Source of the DNA: Halococcus morrhuae DSM 1307
GTDB taxonomy: Archaea > Halobacteriota > Halobacteria > Halobacteriales > Halococcaceae
DNA length: 53,654 nt
Assembly: GCF_000336695.1 (NCBI RefSeq)
Contig: NZ_AOMC01000142.1
Span: 23,392 to 77,045, forward strand
Direction of reading: 5' to 3'
Within the stretch, counting starts at the first letter, position 1; every line of letters starts with the position of its first letter. The position numbers and the translations under genes were made by a program. This document shows positions 32,749 through 41,764 of this stretch, in pieces. The notes beneath the pieces are model-generated. The model saw only the letters and a program-made list of their open reading frames with translations, had not been told where the DNA came from and made no database searches.

Positions 32749-33521
32749 GGCCAGACTACGGTACAGCGGACGATTCGATCGCGGCCGAACGCCGCGACCT
32801 CCTTTCGTTTCACGATCGTCCGATCAGCGTCGCGTGAGATGGCGCATGGGACCGGCTCGATGCGGACGAATGCCTCGATGTGTTTCGATACTTTCGAAAA
32901 TGTAGTATGGTAATCTTCCATCCCCGTTTTGTGGACTGTGCAATCCGAATTGATACTGGGACCTCGATCGTTTGGCCGGCGACTGCGAAGACATGGACGG
33001 TCCTGTCCCGGTTTGCGGCCCAGTAGCAGTACGTACGTTTTACATTCGACAATGTCGAAGTCAACTCTTCAGCGTATTCGTGGAGCATCCAGAACACCAC
33101 GTCGCAGTCGAGCACTATTCGTGATCCGCTCGATCGCGAGAACGGTATCGGCCGGGGGCTATCACAGACTGAATAACAGAAGTAACACTGTTATTCTTGG
33201 AAAGGCTGATCACTTCTGCTCGGTATGTCTTGTGTAGAACCCGGCAGCTCGAATCGGGAAACGAATGAGAGGAAGAGTGGCGTGTGGTTAGAAATGGTCG
33301 ATAATTACCAACTGATTCGACGATAACGAAATATTTCCAGTCACTAACATCGAGAATACCCCTCACGTACCGCGCTTTCTGCCTAATTTCGATACTGTCG
33401 GATTTTCTGTGTGAGACGCGAGGATGATTCGCCGGTTGGCACCGACATCGATCGAATCGTTTCGCTCACATCGCCAAAACATTCAAGCGTTCCCGAAGCG
33501 TTCGATGGAACAGCATTCCCA
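32749..33521. other. AT-rich intergenic stretch of 773 nt with no recognisable gene
   Basis: Short minus-strand open frames (32810-33115 and 33115-33366) have atypical composition with few acidic residues and no family resemblance, so I do not call them genes. The stretch holds a strong inverted repeat at 33171-33196. At 33395-33404 there is a TACTGTCGGA sequence, identical to half of the dyad upstream of the Usp gene at 23652 apart from its first base. Confidence 0.4.
33171..33196. repeat. 9-bp perfect inverted repeat
   Basis: GAATAACAG (33171-33179) and CTGTTATTC (33188-33196) flank an 8-nt loop (AAGTAACA). It lies in the intergenic stretch between the SDR and thiolase genes, 325 nt from the latter, so it is not an obvious operator for it. 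Confidence 0.5.
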
Positions 33522-34679
33522 ATGAACGATCCTGTTATCGTCGACTGCGTCAGAACGCCGTTCGGGGCTGACGGGGGCGTGTTCCGCGACACGCACCCCC
33601 AAGACCTCGCGGCCGCACCGCTGCGCGCGCTCGAAGAACGGGTCGGGTTCGATCCCGCGTCCACTGTCGACGACGCCGCGATCGGCTGTGTCACCGCCAT
33701 CGACAAGCAGGGGAGCAACATCGGCCGGCACGCGACGATGGTCGCCGGCTGGGGCGACGCGGTCCCGGGCTTCCAGCTCAACCGGATGTGCGGTTCGGGC
33801 CAGACGACACTCAATCTCGCCGCCGCGAGCGTGAAGTCGGGCTATCGAGACGTGATGATCGCCGGCGGCGTCGAGCACATGACCGACCACGCCATCGGAG
33901 ACGACGCGGGCGAACGTAGCGAGACCTACCACGAGCAGTTCCCGGTCGGCAGCCAGACCAACCAGTTCCAGGGAGCCGAACTCATCGCCGATCGCTGGGA
34001 CATCACCCGCGAGGACGTCGATTCGATCGCCCTCGACTCACAACGCCGCTGGAAGGAGGCCTGGGATGCCGGCCACTACGACAGTCAGGTGACGCCCGTC
34101 GAGACCGAACTCGATGGCGAGGACATTACTGTGGAGGTCGACGAACACCCCCGGCCGGAGACGGACAGGGAGACGCTCTCGAACCTGCCGGTAATCGCGC
34201 GGGAGGAGGGCGACGGCGTCATCCACGCGGGCAACTCCTCGGGCGTCGTCGACGGCTCGGCAGCGCTACTGGTCGCGGACCCCGACGTCGCCGACGATCG
34301 CGGCTGGGATCCGATGGCCCGCATCGTCGACACGCACATCGTCGGGGTTTCGCCCGAGACGATCCTCACTGGTCCCTTACCGGCGACCAACGAGATCCTC
34401 GCGGCGAACGACATGACCGGGGCCGATATCGACCTGTTCGAGTGCAACGAGGCGTTCGCGTCGGTCGTCGCGGCGTGGCTCCAGGACACCGACGCCGAGT
34501 GGGATCGAACCAACGTCTGGGGCGGCGCGATCGCCCACGGCCACCCGCTCGGCGCGACCGGCAGCATGCTCGTGACGAAACTCGCCCACCAGCTCCAAGA
34601 GACCGGCCAGCGCTACGGGCTCTCGACGATGTGTATCGGGCTCGGCATGGGCGTCGCCACCATCATCGAGCGCGTGTAG
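33522..34679 (+). CDS. Acetyl-CoA C-acyltransferase (classical Cys-type thiolase)
   Basis: The 385-residue thiolase keeps the classical catalytic set: Cys90 (NRMCGSG), the His in GHPLGATG and the second Cys in STMCIGLGMG, with NEAF in between. It removes acetyl-CoA (or propionyl-CoA) from 3-ketoacyl-CoA, the last step of beta-oxidation. This contrasts with the Ser-type thiolase at 7525 and the Ltp2-like protein at 30701. ATG 33522 begins the conserved NDPVIVDCVRTPFG. It converges with the ACAD operon that ends at 34786. Confidence 0.92.
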   Translation: MNDPVIVDCVRTPFGADGGVFRDTHPQDLAAAPLRALEERVGFDPASTVDDAAIGCVTAIDKQGSNIGRHATMVAGWGDAVPGFQLNRMCGSGQTTLNLAAASVKSGYRDVMIAGGVEHMTDHAIGDDAGERSETYHEQFPVGSQTNQFQGAELIADRWDITREDVDSIALDSQRRWKEAWDAGHYDSQVTPVETELDGEDITVEVDEHPRPETDRETLSNLPVIAREEGDGVIHAGNSSGVVDGSAALLVADPDVADDRGWDPMARIVDTHIVGVSPETILTGPLPATNEILAANDMTGADIDLFECNEAFASVVAAWLQDTDAEWDRTNVWGGAIAHGHPLGATGSMLVTKLAHQLQETGQRYGLSTMCIGLGMGVATIIERV

Positions 34680-34785
34680 CGCGCGATACCGGTCGAAGCC
34701 GTTGTTTTTCGGTAAATCAGGCTCGAGAGATGACGGCCAAATCAGTTCTCGATTCCGATCGAAAAGGAACGAATCGTGGTCGACG

Positions 34786-35907
34786 CTACAGCCGGATGTC
34801 GGCGATCCGTCGGCGGTGTTCCGTCGGCGAGCCAAGGAGGTTCGCCCAGGTCTTCGCCTGTTTGAGGAAGATGTGGCCGTCGTGATCCCACGTGTAGCCC
34901 GTCGCGCCGTGGTTGAAGATATCGTCCTCGAAGAGCTCGCCACAGCGCTCGGTGCAGTACCAGGTCGCCCTTGAAACGGCCTGGCGTGCGTCGTCCTCGT
35001 CGTTCGCGATCGCCCACGCCGCGTAGTAGGTGAGCGATCGCGCGGCCTCCGTGTCGAGCCACATATCGGCGATGCGGTGTTTGACCGCCTGGAACTGCCC
35101 GATCGGTTTGTCGAACTGTTCGCGCTGCTTGCCGTACTCGACCGAGCGGTCGACCGCCTCGTCGGCCCCGCCGACGAGCATCGCACACATCGAGACGTTG
35201 AGGCGGTCGATGGCGCGCTTGAGCGCGTCCCCGCCGCCGTCAACCGGGCCGAGCCGCGCGCCGGAAACCTCGACCGCGTCGAAGGTCAGTTCGTACAGCG
35301 GTCGAGTCTTGTCGAGCGTGTCGAGCTGCTCTGCCTCCGCCGCCGCGGGATCGACGAAGAACAGCGTGATGCCATCGTAACCGGTGTCCTGGCGGGTTCG
35401 GGCGGGCACGACCACCCGATCGACGCTTTCGGCGTAGGGCACGAGCGTTTTCGTCCCGTCGAGACGATAGCCGTCGTCCGTGGGTTCGGCCTCCATCCGG
35501 ATGGCCCCGGGGAGCGATTCGGTGGCGTCGTCGTAGAGCGCGACGCTCGCACGGAGATCGCCGTCGGCGATCGCCGGCAGGAACTGCTCTTTCTGTTCGT
35601 CGGTACCGAGTTCCGCGAGCAACGGAACGGTGAACCCGAGCGTCTCGGGCAGCGGTCCCGGGAGCGCGACCCGGCCGGCCTCCTCGAACAGCAGCGAGAG
35701 GTAGAGCAGATCGTCACCCAGGCCACCGTATTCGAGCGGGACGCTCAGTGCCGGATAGTCCATCTCGGCGAGACCGTCCCAGACCTCGTCGACGACGTCC
35801 TCGCCGTCCATCTGTCGGCGGGCGAGCTCGATGCCGCCTTCCGATTCGAGGTAGTCGCGCACCGATTCCTGCATCTGATTCTGTTCGTCCGAGAGCGTGA
35901 AATCCAT
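34786..35907 (-). CDS. Acyl-CoA dehydrogenase, smaller subunit of a heteromeric pair
   Basis: The 373-residue ACAD has an N-terminal helical domain (MDFTLSDEQNQMQESVRDYLE), a middle beta domain with YRLDGTKTLVPYAESVDRVVV, and a C-terminal domain with REQFDKPIGQFQAVKHRIADMW and the family's closing segment GATGYTWDHDGHIFLKQAK. It starts 3 nt after the stop of the larger ACAD gene. Paired, diverged ACAD genes of this kind form alpha2beta2 enzymes in steroid degradation (ChsE1/ChsE2). The protein is a close paralogue of the one at 42945. Confidence 0.88.
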   Translation of the reverse strand: MDFTLSDEQNQMQESVRDYLESEGGIELARRQMDGEDVVDEVWDGLAEMDYPALSVPLEYGGLGDDLLYLSLLFEEAGRVALPGPLPETLGFTVPLLAELGTDEQKEQFLPAIADGDLRASVALYDDATESLPGAIRMEAEPTDDGYRLDGTKTLVPYAESVDRVVVPARTRQDTGYDGITLFFVDPAAAEAEQLDTLDKTRPLYELTFDAVEVSGARLGPVDGGGDALKRAIDRLNVSMCAMLVGGADEAVDRSVEYGKQREQFDKPIGQFQAVKHRIADMWLDTEAARSLTYYAAWAIANDEDDARQAVSRATWYCTERCGELFEDDIFNHGATGYTWDHDGHIFLKQAKTWANLLGSPTEHRRRIADIRL

Positions 35908-35910
35908 CGT

Positions 35911-37092
35911 TTACTCCTGATCTCCCTTCGGCAGCCCGAGCACTCGTTCGCCGATGATGTTGCGCTGGATGTCCGACGTCCCACCGCCGATCCGGATCGA
36001 GATGTTCGCGAGCGAGTCCTTCGCCGCCCCGTTCGGCGAGTCGTCGCCCCAGAGCGCGGCTTTCGGCCCGCCGAGTTTCACTCTGAACCGGTGGAGATCG
36101 GCGGCGACCTCGCTGTCGTACAGTTTGCCGAACGAGGCCTCGGCACCGAGATCGCCGTTCATCTGCTTGCTCACGTTGCGGAAGTAGGTCAGCTTCGCCG
36201 CCTGAATCCGGGTGTCGAACTCGGCGAGTTTCTCGCGGATGTGTGGGTCCTCCACCAGCGGTGTGCCGCCGCGCGTCTCGTTCTTGCAGAACTCGACGAG
36301 CTCGTCGAAGCGCCGTTCGAGATCGAGCGACTGCGAGAGCGAGATCCGCTCGAAGGAGAGCTGTCGCATGGCGACCTCCCAGCCCTCGTCGACTTCGTTG
36401 AGGACGTTCTCCTTCGGGGTCGTCGCGTCGTCGAAGTAGACCTGATTGAACTCGCGCTCGTCGGTGATCTGGCGGATGCGCTCGTTCGTCACACCCTCTT
36501 GGTCCATGTCGACGATGAGAGCGGTGATGCCGTGGTGTTTCGGCCCGGAATCGTCCGTCCGGGTGAACATGTAACACCAGTCGGCCTTGTGGGCGTGCGT
36601 CGTCCAGATCTTCTGGCCGTTGATGCGGAACTGGTCGCCCTCGTCGACCGCCTTGCACTGGAGACTCGCGAGGTCGGAGCCGACGTCCGGTTCGGAGTAG
36701 CCGATACACCAGAGCTCCTCACCGTTCAGGATCTTCGGCAGGAAGCGTTCCTTCTGTTCTTCGGTGCCGAACCCCTCGATCGCCGGGCCGACGAGGTCGA
36801 CGCCGATCTCGCTGCGCTCGGGCGGCGGGTTCACACGGGCCTTCTCCTGTTGGTAGATCAACTGCTGCATCAGGCTCGCATCACGACCGCCGTACTCCTC
36901 GGGCCAGTGGATCGCCGCCCAGCCACCCTCGTGGAGTTTCCGCTGCCACTCCCGGAGGAACTGTTCGCGTTCGTCCTCGTCGTCCGGCAGGTCGCGATCG
37001 CCCTCGATCCAGCCGTCGGGGAGGTTCTCTTCGTACCACTCCCGGATCTCGCGGCGGAACGCCTCCTGCTCGTCAGTATAGTCGAAGTTCAT
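35911..37092 (-). CDS. Acyl-CoA dehydrogenase, larger subunit of a heteromeric pair
   Basis: The 393-residue ACAD has WPEEYGGRDAS, the substrate/FAD segment CIGYSEPDVGSDLASL, INGQKIWTTHAHKADW, and a C-terminal end GGGTSDIQRNIIGERVLGLPK, which matches the classical FAD-binding end of the family. FADH2 electrons would go to EtfAB. The ORF can be extended to 37365, but that would run through a polypurine/polypyrimidine tract and the promoter; ATG 37092 begins the conserved MNFDYTDEQE. It is first in the two-gene operon and divergent from the acyl-CoA ligase. Confidence 0.9.
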   Translation of the reverse strand: MNFDYTDEQEAFRREIREWYEENLPDGWIEGDRDLPDDEDEREQFLREWQRKLHEGGWAAIHWPEEYGGRDASLMQQLIYQQEKARVNPPPERSEIGVDLVGPAIEGFGTEEQKERFLPKILNGEELWCIGYSEPDVGSDLASLQCKAVDEGDQFRINGQKIWTTHAHKADWCYMFTRTDDSGPKHHGITALIVDMDQEGVTNERIRQITDEREFNQVYFDDATTPKENVLNEVDEGWEVAMRQLSFERISLSQSLDLERRFDELVEFCKNETRGGTPLVEDPHIREKLAEFDTRIQAAKLTYFRNVSKQMNGDLGAEASFGKLYDSEVAADLHRFRVKLGGPKAALWGDDSPNGAAKDSLANISIRIGGGTSDIQRNIIGERVLGLPKGDQE

Positions 37093-37105
37093 GCGTGGTT
37101 TTGCA

Positions 37106-37122
37106 ACCGTCGATACGTCGGT
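37106..37122. promoter_or_regulatory. Imperfect dyad upstream of the ACAD operon
   Basis: ACCGTCGATACGTCGGT has dyad symmetry at 12 of 17 positions (ACCGNCG...CGNCGGT). It lies 14-30 nt upstream of ATG 37092, just downstream of an ATTTATC box on the reverse strand, where a repressor of a leaderless operon would bind. No regulator is assigned. Confidence 0.4.
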
Positions 37123-37178
37123 AGTTATCTTTGATAAATGTTTTCCCTCCCACCATCGCGTTCCGATTTTCAGGTCGG

Positions 37179-37263
37179 TCTCCTCCCCCCCCCCTCTCCC
37201 CTCCTTCTCTTTCCTCCCTTTTCCTCGCCTTCTCCCCCTTCCTTCGTCCCTTTCCGCTCCCCC
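37179..37263. repeat. Polypyrimidine tract, 85 nt with three purines
   Basis: The first 48 nt (37179-37226) are pyrimidines without a break, including C10 at 37185-37194. The whole 85 nt has only three G (37227, 37246, 37256). It lies between the divergent ACAD operon and acyl-CoA ligase gene. Such tracts can form triplex or other non-B DNA under negative supercoiling. Confidence 0.9.
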
Positions 37264-37316
37264 ACAATCGCCGGCCGCGGAAAACGATAACAATCTATGG
37301 GAAAGAACTAAGACAT

Positions 37317-38999
37317 ATGGTTTCAAACGTGACGGATCGAAGGATGAAGTTTCACCAACGGACACCGCTCCGACATCTCGGGGATCTCCCGTCGATGGGG
37401 GCCGAGCGATACGGGGAGAAGACGGCGATGCATCACCAAGAAGACGAACTGAGCTACGCGGAGCTCGAAGCCACGGCCAACAGGGTCGCGAACGGGCTCG
37501 TCGACGCGGGCGTCGAACCGGGCGATCGGGTCGCCATCGCGATGGAGAACAACCTCACGTACATGCCGGTCGCGTTCGGCATCTGCAAGGTGGGGGCGGT
37601 GGCCGTACCGCTCAACGTCCAGCTGGCACACGACCGGCTCGTCTACGTGCTCGAAGACGCCGGTGTCGACGTCCTGTTCGGCTCCGAACGGCTGGGCGAG
37701 CTGGTCGCCGGGCTCAACGAGGCGCTCGATCTCGAACACGCGTTCGTCCCGGGCGGCGAAGCGGGGGGCGTCACGGACTACGACGAGTGGGTCGCGGACC
37801 GCGCCACGGAGTTCGAGACCGTCGACCGCGACTACGAGTCCGACGCCTGTTTCCAGGGCTATACGAGCGGGACCACGGGCAACCCGAAGGGCGTCCCGAT
37901 GACCCACCGCAACATCCTCACGACGCTGCAGGCGTTCGCCGAAACGCAGGCGATCGACCCGGAGGAGGACTCGATACTGCTGATCACGCCGATGTACCAC
38001 ATCATCGGGCTGATCGGCAGTACGCTGTTTACGCTGTACAGCGGGCGGTCGGTCGTGCTCCAGAATCAGGTCAGGCCGGACGTCCTGCTCGAAACGATCG
38101 ACCGCCGCGGGATCACCGACTTCACCGGCGTTCCGGCGCTGTACATCAGCATGGTGCAGGAGCTCGAAGCCAACCCCGAGCAGTACGACGTCTCCTCGAT
38201 CAAGACCCTGGGGATCGGCGCGGCACCGCTGGCAGCCGACACCCGCAACCGTATCGAGGATGGCTTCGGCGTCGCGCTCGTCGAGGGCTGGGGGATGACC
38301 GAGACCACGGCCGGCACGGCCGCATCCGCGAGGGGCGTCCAGAAGGGCGCGGGCTGTATCGGCCAGCCGATGCCGGGCGTCGAGATGAAGCTGGTCGATC
38401 CGGTGACCCGCGAGACGCGCGTCCCGCCCGAACATCTCGATCCGACCGCACCGGCCGGCCTCACCGGCTACGAACCGGATTTCGACGACGAACCGAGCTA
38501 CACGGGCGAGATCGCGATCCGCGGCCCGCCGGTCTTCGAGGGTTACTACAACCTGCCCGAGAAGAACGAGGAGGTGTTCGACGACGAGGACTGGTTCTAC
38601 ACCAAGGACATCGCGCGCGTCGACGAGGATCGCTTCCTTTGGATGGTCGACCGCAGCGACGACATGCTCGTCGTCGGCGGCGAGAACGTCTATCCCGCCG
38701 AAATCGAGGACGAACTGTTCTTCCATCCCGACGTCGAGGAGGCGGCGGTCGTCGCCGCCGATCACGAGGTGAAGGGCGAGGCACCGGTCGCCTACGTCGT
38801 CTGCGAGGAGGGGGCGACCGTCACCGAGAACGAAATCCGTCGGTTCGCCCTGGAGAACGTCGCGGCATACGCCCACCCGCGGCGAGTGTTCTTCGTCGAC
38901 GAACTCCCCAAAAGCGCGACCCAGAAGGTCCAACGGTACAAGCTCGAAGAGCGTGTCGAGTCGGAGGTCGGAACGCTCGAACCGAGCGAGGAGCTGTAA
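37317..38999 (+). CDS. Long-chain acyl-CoA ligase (AMP-forming), FadD-like
   Basis: The 560-residue ANL-superfamily enzyme has the AMP-binding P-loop YTSGTTGNPKG, the GWGMTET motif, YTKDIARVDEDRFLWMVDR and a C-terminal lysine in ATQKVQRYKLEE. It activates a carboxylic acid to its CoA thioester, the entry step for the acyl-CoA pathway encoded around it. The start ATG 37317 (MVSNVTDRRMKFHQRTPLR) was chosen because the longer frame translates the polypyrimidine tract. Length and motifs are complete. Chain length or ring specificity cannot be predicted. Confidence 0.9.
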   Translation: MVSNVTDRRMKFHQRTPLRHLGDLPSMGAERYGEKTAMHHQEDELSYAELEATANRVANGLVDAGVEPGDRVAIAMENNLTYMPVAFGICKVGAVAVPLNVQLAHDRLVYVLEDAGVDVLFGSERLGELVAGLNEALDLEHAFVPGGEAGGVTDYDEWVADRATEFETVDRDYESDACFQGYTSGTTGNPKGVPMTHRNILTTLQAFAETQAIDPEEDSILLITPMYHIIGLIGSTLFTLYSGRSVVLQNQVRPDVLLETIDRRGITDFTGVPALYISMVQELEANPEQYDVSSIKTLGIGAAPLAADTRNRIEDGFGVALVEGWGMTETTAGTAASARGVQKGAGCIGQPMPGVEMKLVDPVTRETRVPPEHLDPTAPAGLTGYEPDFDDEPSYTGEIAIRGPPVFEGYYNLPEKNEEVFDDEDWFYTKDIARVDEDRFLWMVDRSDDMLVVGGENVYPAEIEDELFFHPDVEEAAVVAADHEVKGEAPVAYVVCEEGATVTENEIRRFALENVAAYAHPRRVFFVDELPKSATQKVQRYKLEERVESEVGTLEPSEEL

Positions 39000-39202
39000 G
39001 CCAGGTCGTTCTCGTCGTCTCCGTACGATCACCTGCCGTTTGGATGTGCTGGCGTCGTCAGTATTGATGGCGCTCGCAACGATATCGTCATTCGAAGCTG
39101 TGCGTCCGAACCAGTCGCTGCCTAGTTTAGTGTCGATCGAAACCACGGATCATGATAACAGTAGGCATAAACTATATACGTAGCGGGCTGAATCGATAGG
39201 TG

Positions 39203-40663
39203 ATGCCCGAGGCTAGCTTCGAGATCCCCGACCAGAAAATCGGTCTCACCGGCGCAACGGCGCTCGCAATCGGCAATGCGATCGCAGCAACGACGTTCAT
39301 CGTCCCTGCCGAACTCCTGGCGACCGGAGTTGGTCCGAGCATGGCGCTGGCTGCCCTCCTGGTGGTGATTCCGACGGTGGTGCTGTTCGTGTTCATGCTC
39401 CAGCTCGGCGGTGCGATGCCGACGTCCGGCGGCGGCTACGTGTACAACTCCGTACTCTTGAGCCCGTTCTGGGGGTTCGCCAGACCGTGGGTTTCGCTGC
39501 CGGCGATCTGGTTCGGGTTGCCGTTCACTGCGCAGGCGTTCGCCCAGTATCTCCGCTTTTATCTCCCACTCGACGTGACGCTGGGATCGACGATCGCGTT
39601 CACGATCCCGACCGTTTCGACGGAACTGCTCGTCGGGGGTCTGATCTTCGCGTTCATGATCATCAACATCCTCGGCATTCGGGCGACGGCGCTGATCCAG
39701 TACGGACTGGTCACGATCATCATCGTCGCCTCGGCGCTGTTCGTCGGCGTTGGACTGTTCCACATCAGTCCCGGGAACTTCACGCCGGTGTTTCCGGGTG
39801 AAGCGATCGATCCCTTCGTCGCGGCCGTGATCACGCTGTTCCTCGGGATGACGGGGTTCAGTCTTCCCCTGCAACTCGGTGAGGAAATCGAGAATCCGAT
39901 ACGGAACATTCCCCGATCGATCGCGCTCAGTACGGTTATCGGAATGACGCTTCTCACGGGGCTCATCGTCGTGGCCATCGGCGTCGTTCACTGGACCGAA
40001 TGGGCGGGTGCCGAGGCGGGTATCGCGGTCGTCGCCCGGGAGTTCCTCCCGTGGTGGGGCGTGTTCCTGATCGTGGCCGCGGCGATAGTCGGCGGTCTCA
40101 CGACGGTGAACGCAGTGTTCGTGAACGTCTCCCGGATCGTCATGCGGGCGGCTCGCGACGGCGTCATCCCCAATCAGCTCGCGCACATCAACGAGCGCTG
40201 GGGGAGCCCGGATGCCGCCATTCTCGCGATGGGCATCCCGGCACTCGTCATCGTCCCGTTCGCGCCGGGGTTGCTCGAACTCGCGTTCGTGCTCTCGCTG
40301 TCCTTTCTGATGGACATGGTCTTTCTCGCGCTCGGGGCGCTCCAGCTCACCCGTCGCTTCCCCGAGCGCTACGAGAAGTCCACCTACCGCGTTCCCAAAG
40401 CGCTGCTCTACCCGCTGGTGGCCATCGGCGTCGTCATCCCCGTCGGTCTGTGGATCCTGCTGGGACTCGGGGAAGGTTCGGGGCTTATCATCGCGACCGC
40501 GGTTCCCGTCTGGCTCGGGGTGGGATACGCCGTCTATCGCTATCGTGTGTGGCGCTACGCACAACGCGGCATCGACCTCCCCGAGCGGATGCGCCACCTC
40601 CACGAACACGAAGCCGAGATGGCATCCGACTTCGACGGTACCGCCACGGCCGACGACGACTGA
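39203..40663 (+). CDS. APC-family amino acid/organocation permease
   Basis: The 486-residue membrane protein has about 12 transmembrane helices with the APC opening GLTGATALAIGNAIAATTFIVPAELLA and TSGGGYVYNSVLLSPFWGF. The cytosolic tail is acidic. A TATA box AACTATATACG (about 39169-39179) precedes ATG 39203 by 25-30 nt. The reading frame continues in frame for 43 coding-like codons after its TGA (see 40664-40795), so the annotated C terminus may be a recent truncation. Substrate is unknown. Confidence 0.87.
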   Translation: MPEASFEIPDQKIGLTGATALAIGNAIAATTFIVPAELLATGVGPSMALAALLVVIPTVVLFVFMLQLGGAMPTSGGGYVYNSVLLSPFWGFARPWVSLPAIWFGLPFTAQAFAQYLRFYLPLDVTLGSTIAFTIPTVSTELLVGGLIFAFMIINILGIRATALIQYGLVTIIIVASALFVGVGLFHISPGNFTPVFPGEAIDPFVAAVITLFLGMTGFSLPLQLGEEIENPIRNIPRSIALSTVIGMTLLTGLIVVAIGVVHWTEWAGAEAGIAVVAREFLPWWGVFLIVAAAIVGGLTTVNAVFVNVSRIVMRAARDGVIPNQLAHINERWGSPDAAILAMGIPALVIVPFAPGLLELAFVLSLSFLMDMVFLALGALQLTRRFPERYEKSTYRVPKALLYPLVAIGVVIPVGLWILLGLGEGSGLIIATAVPVWLGVGYAVYRYRVWRYAQRGIDLPERMRHLHEHEAEMASDFDGTATADDD

Positions 40664-40795
40664 CGCGATGACACGCACATCGACGACCCCTACGACAGCC
40701 ATCCGGTCGCCTCGACGACGCTGATCGAAGACATCGATGTTCCAAAATCACTGATGGGCGTCGGCGAACCGTTGCGATCGGAACGGGATGGGTAG
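40664..40795 (+). pseudogene. In-frame C-terminal extension of the APC permease beyond its TGA
   Basis: Directly after the TGA at 40661-40663 the same frame stays open for 43 codons to TAG at 40793-40795. The translation is halophile-like (DDTHIDDPYDSHPVAS, then VPKSLMGVGEPLRSERDG), and most third positions are G or C, as expected of a real coding sequence. It ends exactly where the convergent enoyl-CoA hydratase gene stops (40796). A nonsense mutation in a once longer permease is the simplest reading. Stop readthrough, or a fragment of an unrelated gene, are alternatives. Confidence 0.5.
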
Positions 40796-41596
40796 TTATT
40801 TGCCTTCGAACTCCGGTTCGCGCTGCTCGGAGAAGGCGGCCATCCCCTCGGCGAGATCGTCGGTGTCGAGGAGATGGCCGAGACTGCTCGCCTCGACTTC
40901 GAGGCCGGCGTCGATGCTTTCGGCGGCGGCGTGGATCGCACGCTTCGTGTACCGCTGGGCGATCGGCGGCCCTTCGGCGATCGACTGGGCGAAGTCGATG
41001 GCTCGCTCGTCGAACTCGTCGTCGGGGTAGATTTCGTGGACGTACTGCCATTCCTGCATCCGTTCGGCCGAAAAGCGGTCGGCGGTGAAGATGATGTATT
41101 TCGCCGTGCTCTCGCCGACGAGCTGCTGGAGGCGGGCAGAGCCACCCCAGCCAGGCAGGAGACCGAGGTTGTGTTCCGGGAGGCCGAACTCCGCGCTCTC
41201 GGACGCGACGCGCAGATCGGCACACATCGTGAGCTCCATGCCGGCTCCAAGGGCGAACCCGTCCACGGCGGCGATCACAGGAAGTGGTGATTCGCGGAAC
41301 TGTCCGAACACCGACTGGCCGTGGCGCGACGATTCGACGCCGGATCGCGTCGGATCGTCACCGCCGTCGTCCATCCCGTCGCCGACGTCCGCGCCGGCCG
41401 AGAACGCCCGTCCCTCGCCCGTGATGACGATCGCGCGAGTGCTGTCGTCGTCTTCGAGCTCCGAGAGCGCGTCGGTGAGTTCTTCGGCCATCGCGGGCGA
41501 GAAGGTGTTCATCTCCTCGGGTCGGTCCAGCACGATGTGGCCGAGCGTGTCGGATTCCCGTTCAACTCGGATCGAAGTGTAGGTGTGCTCGCTCAT
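40796..41596 (-). CDS. Enoyl-CoA hydratase/isomerase (crotonase family)
   Basis: The 266-residue protein has the crotonase signature: GRAFSAGADV for the CoA pocket, DGFALGAGMELTMCADLRVAS and FGLPEHNLGLLPGWGGSARL. Both catalytic glutamates are present (in GMEL and LPEH). It hydrates trans-2-enoyl-CoA to (S)-3-hydroxyacyl-CoA, the classical beta-oxidation step, while the MaoC-like protein at 29618 probably gives the (R) form or handles a different substrate. It is divergent from the second ACAD pair. Confidence 0.92.
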   Translation of the reverse strand: MSEHTYTSIRVERESDTLGHIVLDRPEEMNTFSPAMAEELTDALSELEDDDSTRAIVITGEGRAFSAGADVGDGMDDGGDDPTRSGVESSRHGQSVFGQFRESPLPVIAAVDGFALGAGMELTMCADLRVASESAEFGLPEHNLGLLPGWGGSARLQQLVGESTAKYIIFTADRFSAERMQEWQYVHEIYPDDEFDERAIDFAQSIAEGPPIAQRYTKRAIHAAAESIDAGLEVEASSLGHLLDTDDLAEGMAAFSEQREPEFEGK

Positions 41597-41604
41597 GGAG
41601 TGTG

Positions 41605-41649
41605 CCAGCGTCGACTCCGGCGCTGGTTCGGCGGGGGTTCGCCCCCGCC
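41605..41649. repeat. Two adjacent strong hairpins between divergent genes
   Basis: CCAGCG-N10-CGCTGG (41605-41626) is followed after 3 nt by GGCGGGGGTTCGCCCCCGCC (41630-41649), an eight-pair perfect stem with a TTCG loop. They lie just upstream of the enoyl-CoA hydratase start (41596), about 115 nt from the ACAD start. They could sit in the hydratase leader or act as a boundary element. Confidence 0.7.
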
Positions 41650-41764
41650 CCTAATCCGTGTTTCCCTTCCACACGCCGACGGCGGCCGTGAGTCCCGCGC
41701 TTTTTCGATCACTGCACAAGGTATATGTGGAGCTGTCCCGTCCGATAGCCCGTCGAGACAGACA

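Noticed and set aside
32810-33366. Two small minus-strand genes in the AT-rich stretch before the thiolase
   Set aside because: Low acidic content, no promoter or start context, and no family resemblance; treated as chance open frames.
35077-37134. Plus-strand open frame of 685 codons opposite the first ACAD pair
   Set aside because: Composition is that of an antisense frame, and the opposite strand encodes two complete, motif-bearing dehydrogenases.
37091-39067. Plus-strand open frame of 658 codons overlapping the acyl-CoA ligase gene
   Set aside because: It translates the polypyrimidine tract and then Arg/Gly-rich noise. The correct frame gives the complete ligase.
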